This document shows positions 43,513 through 53,055 of a DNA stretch of 64,000 bases, one piece after another. Origin of the DNA: an uncultured Bacilli bacterium (lineage in GTDB: Bacteria; Bacillota_I; Bacilli_A; RF39; UBA660); contig CAKOHH010000001.1 in assembly GCA_934085675.1 (NCBI GenBank), positions 1 to 64,000 of the forward strand. The letters run 5' to 3'. Position numbers and translations under genes: made by a program. The first letter of the stretch is position 1; each line of letters begins with the position of its first letter. The notes below the pieces were generated by a model. That model saw nothing but the letters and a program-made list of their open reading frames with translations, made no database searches and was not told the origin of the DNA.

Positions 43513-44504
43513 AAGCTTCGATCCTTTACTAAACGACTCATTTGTTCATAATGTGGAACATAAACTCTTAAAATTTGTTCAGCATATTTTTTTAAATCTT
43601 CTTTTTGATAAATATTTATAATACGTTCCATAGCTTCCTTGATATTTTCTGGTGTTAAAATATTTTGCTGACGATAAAATTCTTTTTTAAAATTTTCCGC
43701 CGAAGACGAAAAATAACGTGTAAAATCCTCATAAATACTTTCTATACTGTTTTCATAAGATTTCATCGAATTATTTTTGTCTAAATCTGTAAAAAAACAA
43801 TCAAAACTTAAATCAACATCATATAAAGGTGACAAAGTATAATTACCATAAATATCTATTATTTCCCAATTTTTAAGATGAAAATCTTTATTCATTATCA
43901 TAAAGGAAAATAAGTAACGTTTTGTTAAATCTTTGACAATTCTTTCGGTAATAATTTGGCTATTTTCTTTATCTTTAAATTGAAAACTTAAAGCATCCCA
44001 GATAAAATTTAAAGAATTACAATTGACATGCCGGCGTTCAAAAGCAGCCATCATACCCTCTAAATACTGATCATGAAAATCTTCTTGTTCCTCAGGAGTT
44101 AAGGGAGTATCTAACCATAAACATAGTAAATTATTAGAGTATAAATATTGTAAATAATTAATAACAATTTCTTTGCCTGATAAAATGTTATCATCATATT
44201 TAATATAATTGGTTGACATCAGGCCATAAATATTTGAACCAGCATCAACTATCTTAGAATGGACTGTTTCAATTCCAACCATTCTAGCTAGTTCTTCCCC
44301 AATTATTTGAACAAAAATTTCTTTAGAAATACCATTTTTTTTAGAAATTTTTAAAAAGTAATTTTCTCCTTCAATATCATTTAACCAATATCCTGAATAA
44401 TAACAACCACACAAATCATTTGGAACAACAGTGTGATTTTTAATAGCCTTTCGCCAATTTGGAACAATACTTTTAAGATTTACAATTCCATTATTAACTT
44501 CCAT
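43509..44504 (-). CDS. HipA/CtkA-like protein kinase-fold protein
   Basis: Predicted kinase of the HipA-like fold. The ATP-site lysine is probably in NYFLKISKK, and the helix-C glutamate in GEELARMVG. The catalytic loop is MNKDFHLKNWEII (D-x-H-x-KN), and the metal-binding aspartate is in LSPLYDVDLSF (the HipA PxYD). It lacks the N-terminal HipA domain and has no antitoxin-like HTH partner, so it is not a classical hipBA toxin. It sits inside the nusB-xseA-xseB-proS operon with overlaps on both sides. The substrate is unknown. Confidence 0.65.
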   Translation of the reverse strand: MEVNNGIVNLKSIVPNWRKAIKNHTVVPNDLCGCYYSGYWLNDIEGENYFLKISKKNGISKEIFVQIIGEELARMVGIETVHSKIVDAGSNIYGLMSTNYIKYDDNILSGKEIVINYLQYLYSNNLLCLWLDTPLTPEEQEDFHDQYLEGMMAAFERRHVNCNSLNFIWDALSFQFKDKENSQIITERIVKDLTKRYLFSFMIMNKDFHLKNWEIIDIYGNYTLSPLYDVDLSFDCFFTDLDKNNSMKSYENSIESIYEDFTRYFSSSAENFKKEFYRQQNILTPENIKEAMERIINIYQKEDLKKYAEQILRVYVPHYEQMSRLVKDRSL

Positions 44505-44899
44505 TAGGACTCCTTAACATATTTATCTAAAGAAGCATTAATCATATCAGCAAGTTCCTTATCAGTATAAGTTTTAGCAAGCTCTACAGCTTCATTTATA
44601 ACGACAATTGCCGGAGTATCCATATATTTTAGTTCATAAAAAGCCATTCTTAAAATATTAGCGCCTGCTTTATCTAAACGATTTATTTTCCAATTGGTTA
44701 AATAAGTGTTACATAATTTATCAATCTCATCTAAGTGTTGGGTGACTCCATTAACAACTAAGTATACAAAGTCATTTTCAATTTCTAAATTATCTTTTAA
44801 AATTTCATCCACATTAATGTCATGCTTATTTTGTCTTAAAATATCAATTTGATATAAGCATGTCATACAAACTTTCCGTGCCTCACTTCTAGTAAGCAT
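44504..44899 (-). CDS. nusB: Transcription antitermination factor NusB
   Basis: Binds boxA RNA with NusE in rRNA antitermination. The all-helical 131-residue protein shows the family blocks LTRSEARKVCMTCLYQ at the start, INRLDKAGANILRMAFYEL in the middle, and AIVVINEAVELAKTYTDKE near the end. It is the promoter-proximal gene of the minus-strand operon, and its stop overlaps the HipA-like gene by one base. Confidence 0.93.
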   Translation of the reverse strand: MLTRSEARKVCMTCLYQIDILRQNKHDINVDEILKDNLEIENDFVYLVVNGVTQHLDEIDKLCNTYLTNWKINRLDKAGANILRMAFYELKYMDTPAIVVINEAVELAKTYTDKELADMINASLDKYVKES

Positions 44900-45002
44900 C
44901 TAAATCACCTTCATTCCTAACTATTTTATCAAAAAAAGATACAAGTTACTAGGCTAAATCAACCTTTTTCTTTGTATTTTTAAAGGCACCACGACCATAT
45001 TT

Positions 45003-45019
45003 AGTGTCAATTAAGTGTC
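45003..45019. repeat. Tandem GTGTCAA repeat upstream of a kinase-like gene
   Basis: Two GTGTCAA copies separated by TTAA lie in the intergenic region between nusB and the kinase-fold gene, about 45 bases before the TATAAT at about 45058. They may be operator half-sites. Confidence 0.3.
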
Positions 45020-45085
45020 AACGTCTTATCTTTTATATTTTTAAAGTTCATTTAAAGGTATAATAAGTTTTTGAAAGAGGAAATT

Positions 45086-45907
45086 ATGGAAAAAATTGAA
45101 ATTACAAAGAGCGATTTAGAAAAACTTAAAATCATTGGTCGTGGAACAGAAGGAACAATTTATCAATATAGTAATGATGAATTAATTAAAATTTATCATA
45201 GTCATTCGGATTATAATCAAGGAAAAAGGCAAAATATTATTGTTGATGAAAGTGGCGTTAATATAACACCTATTAAAAAGGTACAAAAGACAAATATTAA
45301 AGATCAAACGATTCAATATTTTGACACTGAAGGAGTTCGTTTAGCCAGAGAAGACGCGATTATAAAAGCCATTGAAGCCCAAAAAAATATTTATTTAACA
45401 AAACTACCCCAAAAAGCTGTATACCTAGATGGAAAAATAAGGGGATGTTCCTTATATTATCATAAACATGCCACAAATATTTATAATGTGATGCATATTC
45501 CTGTTTATAAATGGCGGTTAAAAATCGTTAAAGAAATTTTAAAAGAAGTAAAAGAGTTAGCAGATCATAATATTTATCATATTGATTTATGCCAACATCC
45601 TACTAAAGAAAATAAAAACACCAATATTTTACTCATGAGAGATTTTCATCCTGAGATTATTGATATTGATGGTCATTCTGCTATTTACTCTGAAACGCCA
45701 AGTGAATGTTATGAAAGGTCAACAACTCTTTCTTTAAGTGTCTTAGTAATTGAACTTTTATCTCGAGAGTACATTACTGATTTTTTGAGAAATCCCGAAG
45801 ATATTGATCTTCATGAGTTAGTAAGTGGGAAAATTCCTGAAGCCTTAATAGATGATTTTTTAAATGAAAAATTAACTTTAGAAAAGATTAGTAAACATTT
45901 ATCTTAA
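45086..45907 (+). CDS. Protein kinase-like fold protein, orphan
   Basis: A 273-residue eukaryotic-type kinase fold. The glycine loop IGRGTEGTIYQY is followed by the lysine in ELIKIY, a catalytic-loop-like IYHIDLCQHP with NTNILL after an insertion, and IIDIDGHSAIY in the DFG position. There is no membrane segment or PASTA domain, so it is not PrkC-like. ATG 45086 with AGAGGAAA is the likely start. A TATAAT precedes it. Whether it phosphorylates protein, a sugar or an antibiotic is unknown. Confidence 0.65.
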   Translation: MEKIEITKSDLEKLKIIGRGTEGTIYQYSNDELIKIYHSHSDYNQGKRQNIIVDESGVNITPIKKVQKTNIKDQTIQYFDTEGVRLAREDAIIKAIEAQKNIYLTKLPQKAVYLDGKIRGCSLYYHKHATNIYNVMHIPVYKWRLKIVKEILKEVKELADHNIYHIDLCQHPTKENKNTNILLMRDFHPEIIDIDGHSAIYSETPSECYERSTTLSLSVLVIELLSREYITDFLRNPEDIDLHELVSGKIPEALIDDFLNEKLTLEKISKHLS

Positions 45908-45947
45908 AAAAAGAAACTCAGTAAAATAACTATTAAGTTTCTTTTTT
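45907..45947. terminator. Bidirectional terminator
   Basis: A perfect 12-bp stem (45907-45918 with 45936-45947, 17-base loop) between two convergent genes, with A/T tracts on both sides. Confidence 0.75.
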
Positions 45948-45955
45948 CTTTACAC

Positions 45956-46552
45956 TTAGTTTTCTTTTTTTCTAGTAAGACCAGTTTGATTTTGGTCTAT
46001 TTCGTTTGCTTTTAAAGAATAATAAGAAAGACACCAATTATAACAAGGTATTGATGCAATTAAAGATACATTTTCTTGTAAGAAAGATATATTTTGACTT
46101 AAAATTGCTTGATTTATTTGACGATAGATTTCTCTTCTTTCCTTATAAATTGTTAGAATTTCTTCATCTGTTTTTCCTTCACAAGAAATATAAAAAGTAT
46201 CAGCTCTATAAATTGCTCTTTCTTTTAAAGAACGTCCTACATCGGCAATACCAACAATAGCATTTATTTTCATAATATTATTAGGATTAAATTCATGCAA
46301 CAATTTATGAATAATAGGCATATCTTTAATCTTACAATTTTTCATAGGTAAATCAAGAATCTGATTTAATTTTTTCATGCTTTTGTGACAAATATAATAT
46401 AAGTCAATAAATGAATTTAAAGCACTTGTATAATCACCAGCATATAAGATTTTTAAAATAATTTGTTTTACTTCTAGACCATTTTTTAACTCACCATATT
46501 CATCAGGTAGTCCAAAGTGGTTAATGTAATAAGTTTTAACATTGTCCTCCAT
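45956..46552 (-). CDS. Hypothetical protein (198 residues)
   Basis: I do not recognise this protein. It is probably soluble and helical, with a conserved-looking IVGIADVGRSLKERAIYRAD segment and several cysteines. ATG 46552 follows AGGTGAT. It lies 35 bases downstream of mutS in the same direction and may be co-transcribed with it. The 3' end faces the kinase-fold gene across a bidirectional terminator. Confidence 0.65.
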   Translation of the reverse strand: MEDNVKTYYINHFGLPDEYGELKNGLEVKQIILKILYAGDYTSALNSFIDLYYICHKSMKKLNQILDLPMKNCKIKDMPIIHKLLHEFNPNNIMKINAIVGIADVGRSLKERAIYRADTFYISCEGKTDEEILTIYKERREIYRQINQAILSQNISFLQENVSLIASIPCYNWCLSYYSLKANEIDQNQTGLTRKKEN

Positions 46553-46586
46553 AATAATCACCTTTCTAAATTATATTATAGCATAT

Positions 46587-49121
46587 TTATTTTAATTCTT
46601 CTTTTAATTCATAAATGAAATTAATAGCTTCCAAAGGCGTCATATGTAAAATATCCGCATTTTTTAATTTTTCTTTAATAGGATCTTCTTTTTCCTCTGG
46701 AAATTCCATTACAAATTGAATTTGCTCTTCATTTTTTTTCTTTTTAGTTTGTTTTTCATGCTTTGATAAGATATCATTGGCATCATTAATAATTTGTTCT
46801 GGTAGGCCTGCTAGTTTGGCAACATGAATACCATAACTTTTATCTACCGCCCCATTTTTGATTTTATGTAAAAAAATTAAATTACCATTTTCTTCAACGG
46901 CACTCACATGAACATTTTTAATAGAAGGAATTTTACTTTCTAAAGTTGTTAATTCGTGATAATGCGTTGAAAAAAGTGTTTTACAACGAATATGAGTAGC
47001 TACATAAGACAAAATACTTTCTGCTAAACTCATACCATCATAAGTAGCTGTTCCTCTTCCTAATTCATCAAATAAAATTAAACTATCTTCAGTAGCATTA
47101 CAAATAGCGTTTTTGGCTTCTTTCATTTCTACCATAAAGGTAGATTCACCACTTACTAAGTCATCACTTGCCCCTATTCTCGTAAATATTTTATCAACAA
47201 TTGGCAAATTAGCCGATGTAGCAGGAACAAAAGAACCCATCTGAGCCATGATTAAAATGATGGCTAATTGTCTCATATAAGTAGATTTACCACTCATATT
47301 AGGGCCCGTAATTAAAAGGGTATTAATAGATTCATCCATAATACAATCATTAGAAACGTATTCTTTATTACTTACTTTTTCAATCACAGGATGACGCCCA
47401 TTTTTTATTTCAATTTTATGATTCGTATTTAAAGTTGGTCTTACTAAATGAAGTTCTTCTGCATCCACAGATAAAGCCGTAATCGCGTCTAACTCTGCCA
47501 CTAAATTGGCAGTATCTGTTAATTTCAAAATTTGTTTTTTGATAGTTTCCTTAATTTCACAGAACAAACGATATTCTAAATCAATAATTTTTTCCTCAGC
47601 ATTCAAAATAAGAGCTTCTTTTTCTTTTAACTCAGGACTAATATATCTTTCACATCCTGTCAGAGTTTGTCTTCTTTCCCAATGAAGACTTTCTGGAACA
47701 TTACTAATTTGACCTTTTGTAATTTCAATGTAATATCCGAATACTTTATTAAAACCAACTTTTAAGTTTTTAATACCCGTTTCTTCTTTTAATTTGTTTT
47801 CAATACTTGCAATAAACTCTTTACCACCACTTCTTATTTTCTTTAATTCATCTAATTCCTGATTATAACCTTCTTTAATGAGGTAGCCTTCTTTAATTGT
47901 AACAGGAGGATCTTCATAAATAGCCTCTTCTAATAGATTATATAAATCTTCGTGGGTATTAATTTCCATATCAAAATGCAAATTACAAACAATTTCTTTA
48001 ATTTTAGGTAGTTCTTTTAAACTTTGTTTTAATTGTAATAAATCACGAGCATTTAAAGAACCACAAGAGACTTTTCCACATAATCTTTCAATATCATAAA
48101 TATTATATAAAGAATTACGAAGTTCATCTTTTAAAATAAATTCTTGATTTAATATTTCAATTTTATTATAACGTTCTTCAATAAGAGTTTGGTTTTTTAA
48201 AGGATTCATAAGCCAAAATTTTAATTTTCTAGAACCCATACTTGTTTTAGTTTTGTCTAAAAGCCAAATTAAAGAATAGGTTCTTTCTTTAAGACGAAGG
48301 GTTTCAATTAATTCTAAGTTGCGAACCGTGTGAACATCCATCATCAAATAATCATCAGGAATAACCACTTCGACTGGTTTAAAATGTGATAAATCTTTTA
48401 ATTCTTTTACAACTAAATAATGCATTAAATGTTTAATAGCTTCAATATAATGTGGTTCTTCAACATTTTCATAAACGGATTCATAAGCATTTTCTAAAAG
48501 TTCTTCGTCAAAAGACATTTCAATACCATAATTTCCTTTTAGGCTTGCTTGAAGATCATAATCTAAATCTTTTTTAATAACAACTTCTAAAATATTTAGA
48601 TTTAAAATAGTACTTAATAGTTTCTCTTTTTGATGAGGTAGAATAGAAACGTAAATACTACCCGTTGATATATCAGCATAACAAAGAGTATATATATAAG
48701 AAAAGTCTAGAATACTAGCAATGTAATGGTTATTATGTTCATTTAGTAATTCTAAATCAACAACCGTTCCTTTACTAATAACTTGTGTAACACCTCGTTT
48801 TACCATTCCTTTAGCGTCTTTTGGATCTTCTAGTTGTTCACATATGGCTACTTTATAGCCTTTGTTAACTAACTTTTCAATATAAGGCTTTACAGAATGA
48901 AAAGGAACTCCACACATAGGGACTCTTTCCTTAAGACCAGCATTTTTACCAGTTAAAGTAAGTTCTAGTTCTCTTGAAGCTGTAATTCCGTCTTCAAAGA
49001 AAAGTTCATAAAAGTCCCCGATACGATAAAAAAGAAGTTCTTCTTCATACTCTTTTTTTGTGTCCATATATTGTTTCATCATAGGACTTAATTCTTCATA
49101 ATTCACATCACTGCGTTTCAT
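46587..49121 (-). CDS. mutS: DNA mismatch repair protein MutS
   Basis: Mismatch-recognition ATPase. The N-terminal mismatch-binding motif is FYRIGDFYELFFEDG (Phe-x-Glu), in the first 45 residues. The connector, lever and clamp domains follow, and the ATPase has Walker A TGPNMSGKSTYMRQ, LFDELGRGTATYDG and STHYHEL. The 844-residue length is normal. A TATAAT (minus strand, about 49142-49147) and GGGTGG precede the start. No mutL is adjacent in this window. Confidence 0.97.
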   Translation of the reverse strand: MKRSDVNYEELSPMMKQYMDTKKEYEEELLFYRIGDFYELFFEDGITASRELELTLTGKNAGLKERVPMCGVPFHSVKPYIEKLVNKGYKVAICEQLEDPKDAKGMVKRGVTQVISKGTVVDLELLNEHNNHYIASILDFSYIYTLCYADISTGSIYVSILPHQKEKLLSTILNLNILEVVIKKDLDYDLQASLKGNYGIEMSFDEELLENAYESVYENVEEPHYIEAIKHLMHYLVVKELKDLSHFKPVEVVIPDDYLMMDVHTVRNLELIETLRLKERTYSLIWLLDKTKTSMGSRKLKFWLMNPLKNQTLIEERYNKIEILNQEFILKDELRNSLYNIYDIERLCGKVSCGSLNARDLLQLKQSLKELPKIKEIVCNLHFDMEINTHEDLYNLLEEAIYEDPPVTIKEGYLIKEGYNQELDELKKIRSGGKEFIASIENKLKEETGIKNLKVGFNKVFGYYIEITKGQISNVPESLHWERRQTLTGCERYISPELKEKEALILNAEEKIIDLEYRLFCEIKETIKKQILKLTDTANLVAELDAITALSVDAEELHLVRPTLNTNHKIEIKNGRHPVIEKVSNKEYVSNDCIMDESINTLLITGPNMSGKSTYMRQLAIILIMAQMGSFVPATSANLPIVDKIFTRIGASDDLVSGESTFMVEMKEAKNAICNATEDSLILFDELGRGTATYDGMSLAESILSYVATHIRCKTLFSTHYHELTTLESKIPSIKNVHVSAVEENGNLIFLHKIKNGAVDKSYGIHVAKLAGLPEQIINDANDILSKHEKQTKKKKNEEQIQFVMEFPEEKEDPIKEKLKNADILHMTPLEAINFIYELKEELK

Positions 49122-49176
49122 TTTCTACCACCCGTACTAAAGATTATAACATATATGTTATACATTTTGTTAAAGA

Positions 49177-49202
49177 AAAATCAAGGAATAACCCTTGATT
49201 TT
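49177..49202 (-). terminator. Terminator after htpG
   Basis: A perfect 10-bp stem (49177-49186 with 49193-49202, 6-base loop) with T's following on the minus strand. Confidence 0.8.
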
Positions 49203-49204
49203 CA

Positions 49205-51085
49205 CTAATTTGCTAACTTGTCACAGATAAGACTTGCAAGTTCTGTTGGATTTTCAAGAGGAAGGCCTTCAATAAGTCTTGCTTCAGCATATAAAATTTT
49301 AGTATAGTCTTTTAAAGCTTCTTTATCTGTTTCATACAACGTTTTTAATTTTTGAGCAATTTTATGATTTGCATTAATTTCTAATACTTTATTGGCATTT
49401 ATCTTTTCATCTGTTGGCATGGCATTAATAACCTTTTCCATTTCGATGGAAATATCTCCTTCAGATACTAAACAAACTGGATGATTTTTTAAACGATTAG
49501 TAAATTTTACCCCGGAAACATCTTTTAAAGATTCCTTCATAGTAGCAAGTAAATCTTTACTATCTTCATTTAATTTTTGCAATTCTTCTTTTTCTTCTTC
49601 TGTATCTAAATTTAAATCTTCTTTGCAAATGTTTACAAATTTCTTACCTTCATATTCTCTTAAACTTTGGAAAGTAAATTCATCAACATACTCAGTGCAA
49701 TATAAAATTTCATAGCCTTTATCTGCGACTTGTTCTACTTGAGGCATAAGTTTTATCTTATCTGTTGTTTCCCCACAAGCATAATAAATAGCATCTTGTT
49801 TATCTTTCATTCTAGAAACATAATCTTTTAAAGAAGTCATTTTATCTTCATAAGAAGAAGGGAAAATAATTAAATCTTGAAGTTTTTCTTTATGCATACC
49901 AAAGTTTTCATAAATACCATATTTAATAGTAGCACCGAAAGTTTTAAAGAATTTTTCATAATTTTCTTTATCTTCTTTCATCATACTTGTTAATTCTTTA
50001 ATAATTTTGGTTTCAATATTTTTAGCAATTAATTTTAAATTTTTATCTTGTTGCAACATTTCCCGAGAAATATTTAAAGATAAGTCTGGAGAATCAACAA
50101 CGCCTTTGACAAAACTAAAGTAATCAGGAAGTAAATCAGCACAGTTTTCCATGATTAAAACCCCGTTAGAGTAAAGTTGTAAGCCTTTTTCATATGTTTT
50201 CGTATAAAAATCATAAGGTGCATGACTTGGGATAAATAGTAAACTATTAAAACTTACTAAGCCTTCAGCGCTTGTATGAATGACTTTTAAAGGTTTTTCA
50301 TAGTCCATGAATTTATCACTATAGAAGGTATCATAATCTTCTTCTTTAATTTTTTTCTTATCTCTTTTCCATAAAGGAACCATATCATTTAAGGTTTCAA
50401 TTTCGGTGTGATTTTCGTATTCATTTTCCGTTCCTTCTTTTAAATGACTGTGAGTAACCTCCATTTTTATAGGATAAGTAATATAATCAGAGTATTTTTT
50501 AATAAGTCCTTTTAAACGATATTCTTCTAAGTATTCTGAATATTTTTCATCTTCGGTGTCTTCTTTTAAAGTTAAGATAATGTCTGTTCCATAAGTATCT
50601 TTACTTGCTTTTTCAATGGTATAACCATCAATACCTTCACTTATCCATTTATAAGCTTCTTCACTGCCATAAGCTTTAGATATTACCTCTATTTTAGAAG
50701 CAACCATAAAGGCACTGTAAAAACCAACACCAAATTGACCAATGATATCAATATCTTTTTGATGCTCTTTTTCTTCTTTAAAAGCAAGAGAACCGCTTTT
50801 AGCAATTGTTCCTAAATTGTTTTCTAGTTCTTCTTTAGTCATACCACAACCGTTATCTGTAATGGTTAAAGTATGTTTTTCTTTATCAGGTTTCACAAAG
50901 ATAGCAAAGTCTTTAGTATTAACTTTTATATCTTTATTGGTAAGAGACTCATAATGAAGTTTATCAATTGCATCGCTGGCATTAGAAATGATTTCTCTTA
51001 AAAATATTTCTTTATTAGTATATATAGAATTTATCATCAAATCCATTAATTTTTTTGATTCTGTTTTAAATTGCTTTTTAGCCAT
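49205..51085 (-). CDS. htpG: Molecular chaperone HtpG (Hsp90)
   Basis: Bacterial Hsp90. The GHKL ATPase domain has FLREIISNASDAIDKL, DNGCGMTKEEL and GQFGVGFYSAFMVA. The middle domain carries SLNISREMLQQ, with the conserved arginine, and a C-terminal dimerisation domain completes 626 residues. ATG 51085 has GAAGGA upstream. The gene stands alone under a promoter whose -35 is embedded in a CIRCE element, so it should be repressed by HrcA and heat-induced. Confidence 0.96.
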   Translation of the reverse strand: MAKKQFKTESKKLMDLMINSIYTNKEIFLREIISNASDAIDKLHYESLTNKDIKVNTKDFAIFVKPDKEKHTLTITDNGCGMTKEELENNLGTIAKSGSLAFKEEKEHQKDIDIIGQFGVGFYSAFMVASKIEVISKAYGSEEAYKWISEGIDGYTIEKASKDTYGTDIILTLKEDTEDEKYSEYLEEYRLKGLIKKYSDYITYPIKMEVTHSHLKEGTENEYENHTEIETLNDMVPLWKRDKKKIKEEDYDTFYSDKFMDYEKPLKVIHTSAEGLVSFNSLLFIPSHAPYDFYTKTYEKGLQLYSNGVLIMENCADLLPDYFSFVKGVVDSPDLSLNISREMLQQDKNLKLIAKNIETKIIKELTSMMKEDKENYEKFFKTFGATIKYGIYENFGMHKEKLQDLIIFPSSYEDKMTSLKDYVSRMKDKQDAIYYACGETTDKIKLMPQVEQVADKGYEILYCTEYVDEFTFQSLREYEGKKFVNICKEDLNLDTEEEKEELQKLNEDSKDLLATMKESLKDVSGVKFTNRLKNHPVCLVSEGDISIEMEKVINAMPTDEKINANKVLEINANHKIAQKLKTLYETDKEALKDYTKILYAEARLIEGLPLENPTELASLICDKLAN

Positions 51086-51111
51086 ATTTATTCCTTCTTT
51101 CAACACCTAAA

Positions 51112-51140
51112 GTTATAGCACATTTATTTAGCACTGTCAA
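51112..51140 (-). promoter_or_regulatory. htpG promoter
   Basis: Minus-strand TTGACA (51135-51140), 17 bases, TATAAC (51112-51117). The -35 hexamer overlaps the left arm and spacer of the CIRCE element. Confidence 0.8.
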
Positions 51141-51154
51141 TATATGAGTGCTAA
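51128..51154. promoter_or_regulatory. CIRCE element (HrcA operator)
   Basis: TTAGCACTG - 9 bases - GAGTGCTAA, matching the CIRCE consensus at 17 of 18 arm positions (one G in place of C). It lies over the htpG promoter, the typical position for HrcA repression. Confidence 0.92.
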
Positions 51155-51278
51155 ATATTTTTTCTTTATCTTAAAAATATTTGTCCCTATAAATCTCTGT
51201 ACTTTTTATCCCAAAAAATTATATAATAAATTTGACATATAAAAATATATACAGCATAAATTAGATTAGGTGACTTAT

Positions 51279-51605
51279 ATGAAATTGAAATTAAATAACC
51301 AAGAAATTGAAATCAAAAAGGCTACTAACTTTAAAGACCGCCTTTTGGGCCTTATGGGTAAAACAAATATTACCTATGGAATTTTGTTTCCAAATTGTAA
51401 TGCAATACATACTTTTTTCATGAAAGAAAACATTGATGTTATTGGCTTAAATGAAAATAATCAAGTGATTTATATATATCGTGATGTCCCTAAAAATAAA
51501 ATTGTTAAGGTAAGTGAAGAGCCAAAAAAAACTAGTATTTTAGAAATTCCTAAAAATACTAGTCAAAAATTATACATTGGTTCCGTTTTAAAATTTATTC
51601 CTTGA
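51279..51605 (+). CDS. DUF192 family protein
   Basis: A 108-residue small globular protein of the DUF192 family, unknown function. Its hallmarks are FKDRLLGLMGK, NAIHTFFMKENIDVIGLN (the family FWM...DxxF-like core), and a C-terminal ILEIPKNTSQKLYIGSVLK. Many members are exported, but this one has no signal peptide. ATG 51279 follows AGGTGAC. Its stop overlaps the convergent obg gene by 11 bases. Confidence 0.8.
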   Translation: MKLKLNNQEIEIKKATNFKDRLLGLMGKTNITYGILFPNCNAIHTFFMKENIDVIGLNENNQVIYIYRDVPKNKIVKVSEEPKKTSILEIPKNTSQKLYIGSVLKFIP

Positions 51606-52869
51606 ATTCAAAAATGTAATCCATGATTTGAACTTCATCGCCTCTTTTAGCACCTAAGCGTTCTAATTCATCATCAATACCCATACCTTTTAATTTTCGT
51701 CCAAAGCGTAAAACAGCTTCTTTTTCTTCAAAACGAGTCATTTGAAACAATTTGGCAATTTCTTCGCCTCGAATAACCCATATACCATCTTCTTTCGTAA
51801 TAGTGTATGGTTTTTCATTTTTAAAGCGATAAATCACAGTAGATTCAAAATCATCATTTTTATAAATCTCGGTTTTAGGTAAAGTATCAATAGTCTTTTT
51901 TAAATAAAGCATTAATTCATCTAAGCCTTCATGAGTAAGACCACTTATTTCAAAGATGTCTTTAGAAGGATATTTTGCTTTAAATTTTTTTAGATTTTCT
52001 TCGTAAGAAGGTAAATCTTTTTTATTGGCTAAAATAATTTCTTTTTTATTGGCTAAGGCTTCGCTGTAATTCACAATTTCTTTACGAATAATTTCATAAT
52101 CAGAAATAGGATCTCTTCCCTCTTCGCTTCCCATATCAAGTACATGAGCCAAAATAAGACAACGAGAAGCATGTCTTAGAAAGTCAAGCCCTAGACCTAC
52201 TCCTTTACTTGCTCCTTCAATCATACCAGGTAAATCAGCTAAAACGAAGGAAGTTTTATCTTTTAAAGTAACAACACCTAAGTTAGGACTTAAGGTTGTA
52301 AAGTGATAACTAGCAACTTTTGGGTTTGCACTAGTAACGGCACTTAAAATAGTACTTTTACCAACACTTGGCATACCAACAAGTCCTACATCAGCCAAAA
52401 GTTTTAATTCACATTTAATATAACGTATTTCACCTGGTTCTCCTAATTCTGAAAATTCTGGGGCAGGTTTTTCATGAGTTGCAAAAGCTGTATTTCCTCT
52501 TCCTCCACGACCACCATGAGCAACGATAACTCTATCTTTATCTTCTAATAAATCCGCTAATACCAAACCTGTATCATCATCAAAGATGGTGGTGCCAGCA
52601 GGCACTTTAATAATTATATCTTCGGCATTGGCTCCTCGTCTATTTTTACCTTTGCCATTTTCTCCTTTTGTGGCTTTTACTATTTTATGATATTTCAAAT
52701 CAACTAGTGTTTTTAAACTATCATCGCACTCAAAAATAATGTCGCCACCTTTACCACCTGATCCTCCATCTGGTCCACCCATAGGAATATATTTTTCTCT
52801 ACGAAAAGAAGTACATCCATCGCCACCTTTACCGGCAATTAATTTCATTTTTACAATATCTACAAACAT
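51595..52869 (-). CDS. obg: GTPase Obg
   Basis: Ribosome- and stress-associated GTPase. The N-terminal glycine-rich Obg fold (AGKGGDGCTSFRREK, GGPDGGSGGKGGD) is followed by the GTPase domain with VGMPSVGKSTIL, DLPGMIEGAS, NKKDLP, and a C-terminal OCT domain ending FEFKE. ATG 52869 is preferred to 52875 because AAGGA is then at a functional distance. It is probably the only gene of its transcript. Confidence 0.96.
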   Translation of the reverse strand: MFVDIVKMKLIAGKGGDGCTSFRREKYIPMGGPDGGSGGKGGDIIFECDDSLKTLVDLKYHKIVKATKGENGKGKNRRGANAEDIIIKVPAGTTIFDDDTGLVLADLLEDKDRVIVAHGGRGGRGNTAFATHEKPAPEFSELGEPGEIRYIKCELKLLADVGLVGMPSVGKSTILSAVTSANPKVASYHFTTLSPNLGVVTLKDKTSFVLADLPGMIEGASKGVGLGLDFLRHASRCLILAHVLDMGSEEGRDPISDYEIIRKEIVNYSEALANKKEIILANKKDLPSYEENLKKFKAKYPSKDIFEISGLTHEGLDELMLYLKKTIDTLPKTEIYKNDDFESTVIYRFKNEKPYTITKEDGIWVIRGEEIAKLFQMTRFEEKEAVLRFGRKLKGMGIDDELERLGAKRGDEVQIMDYIFEFKE

Positions 52870-53014
52870 AATCATATTCCTTTCTAAAATTGTTTTTTAA
52901 ATTTTTGTGTCATTTTATAATTAATTTAATCTGTTATTATTGCTCGTTTTTTGCATTTTTTATTTTAACATAGTTTTATAAAGAAGACAATTGTTTTATT
53001 TTTACAAATTTTAT

Positions 53015-53043
53015 GAAAAAAGCCCCTTGTATAAAGGACTTTA
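53015..53043 (-). terminator. Terminator after ftsW
   Basis: An imperfect GC-containing hairpin (AAAGTCCTT against AAGGGGCTTT on the minus strand) followed by TTTTTT, just past the ftsW stop. Confidence 0.75.
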
Positions 53044-53055
53044 CAAATATATATT

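Noticed and set aside
43509..44504. hipBA toxin-antitoxin pair
   Set aside because: No HipB-like HTH gene is adjacent and the N-terminal HipA domain is missing; called only as a HipA-like fold.
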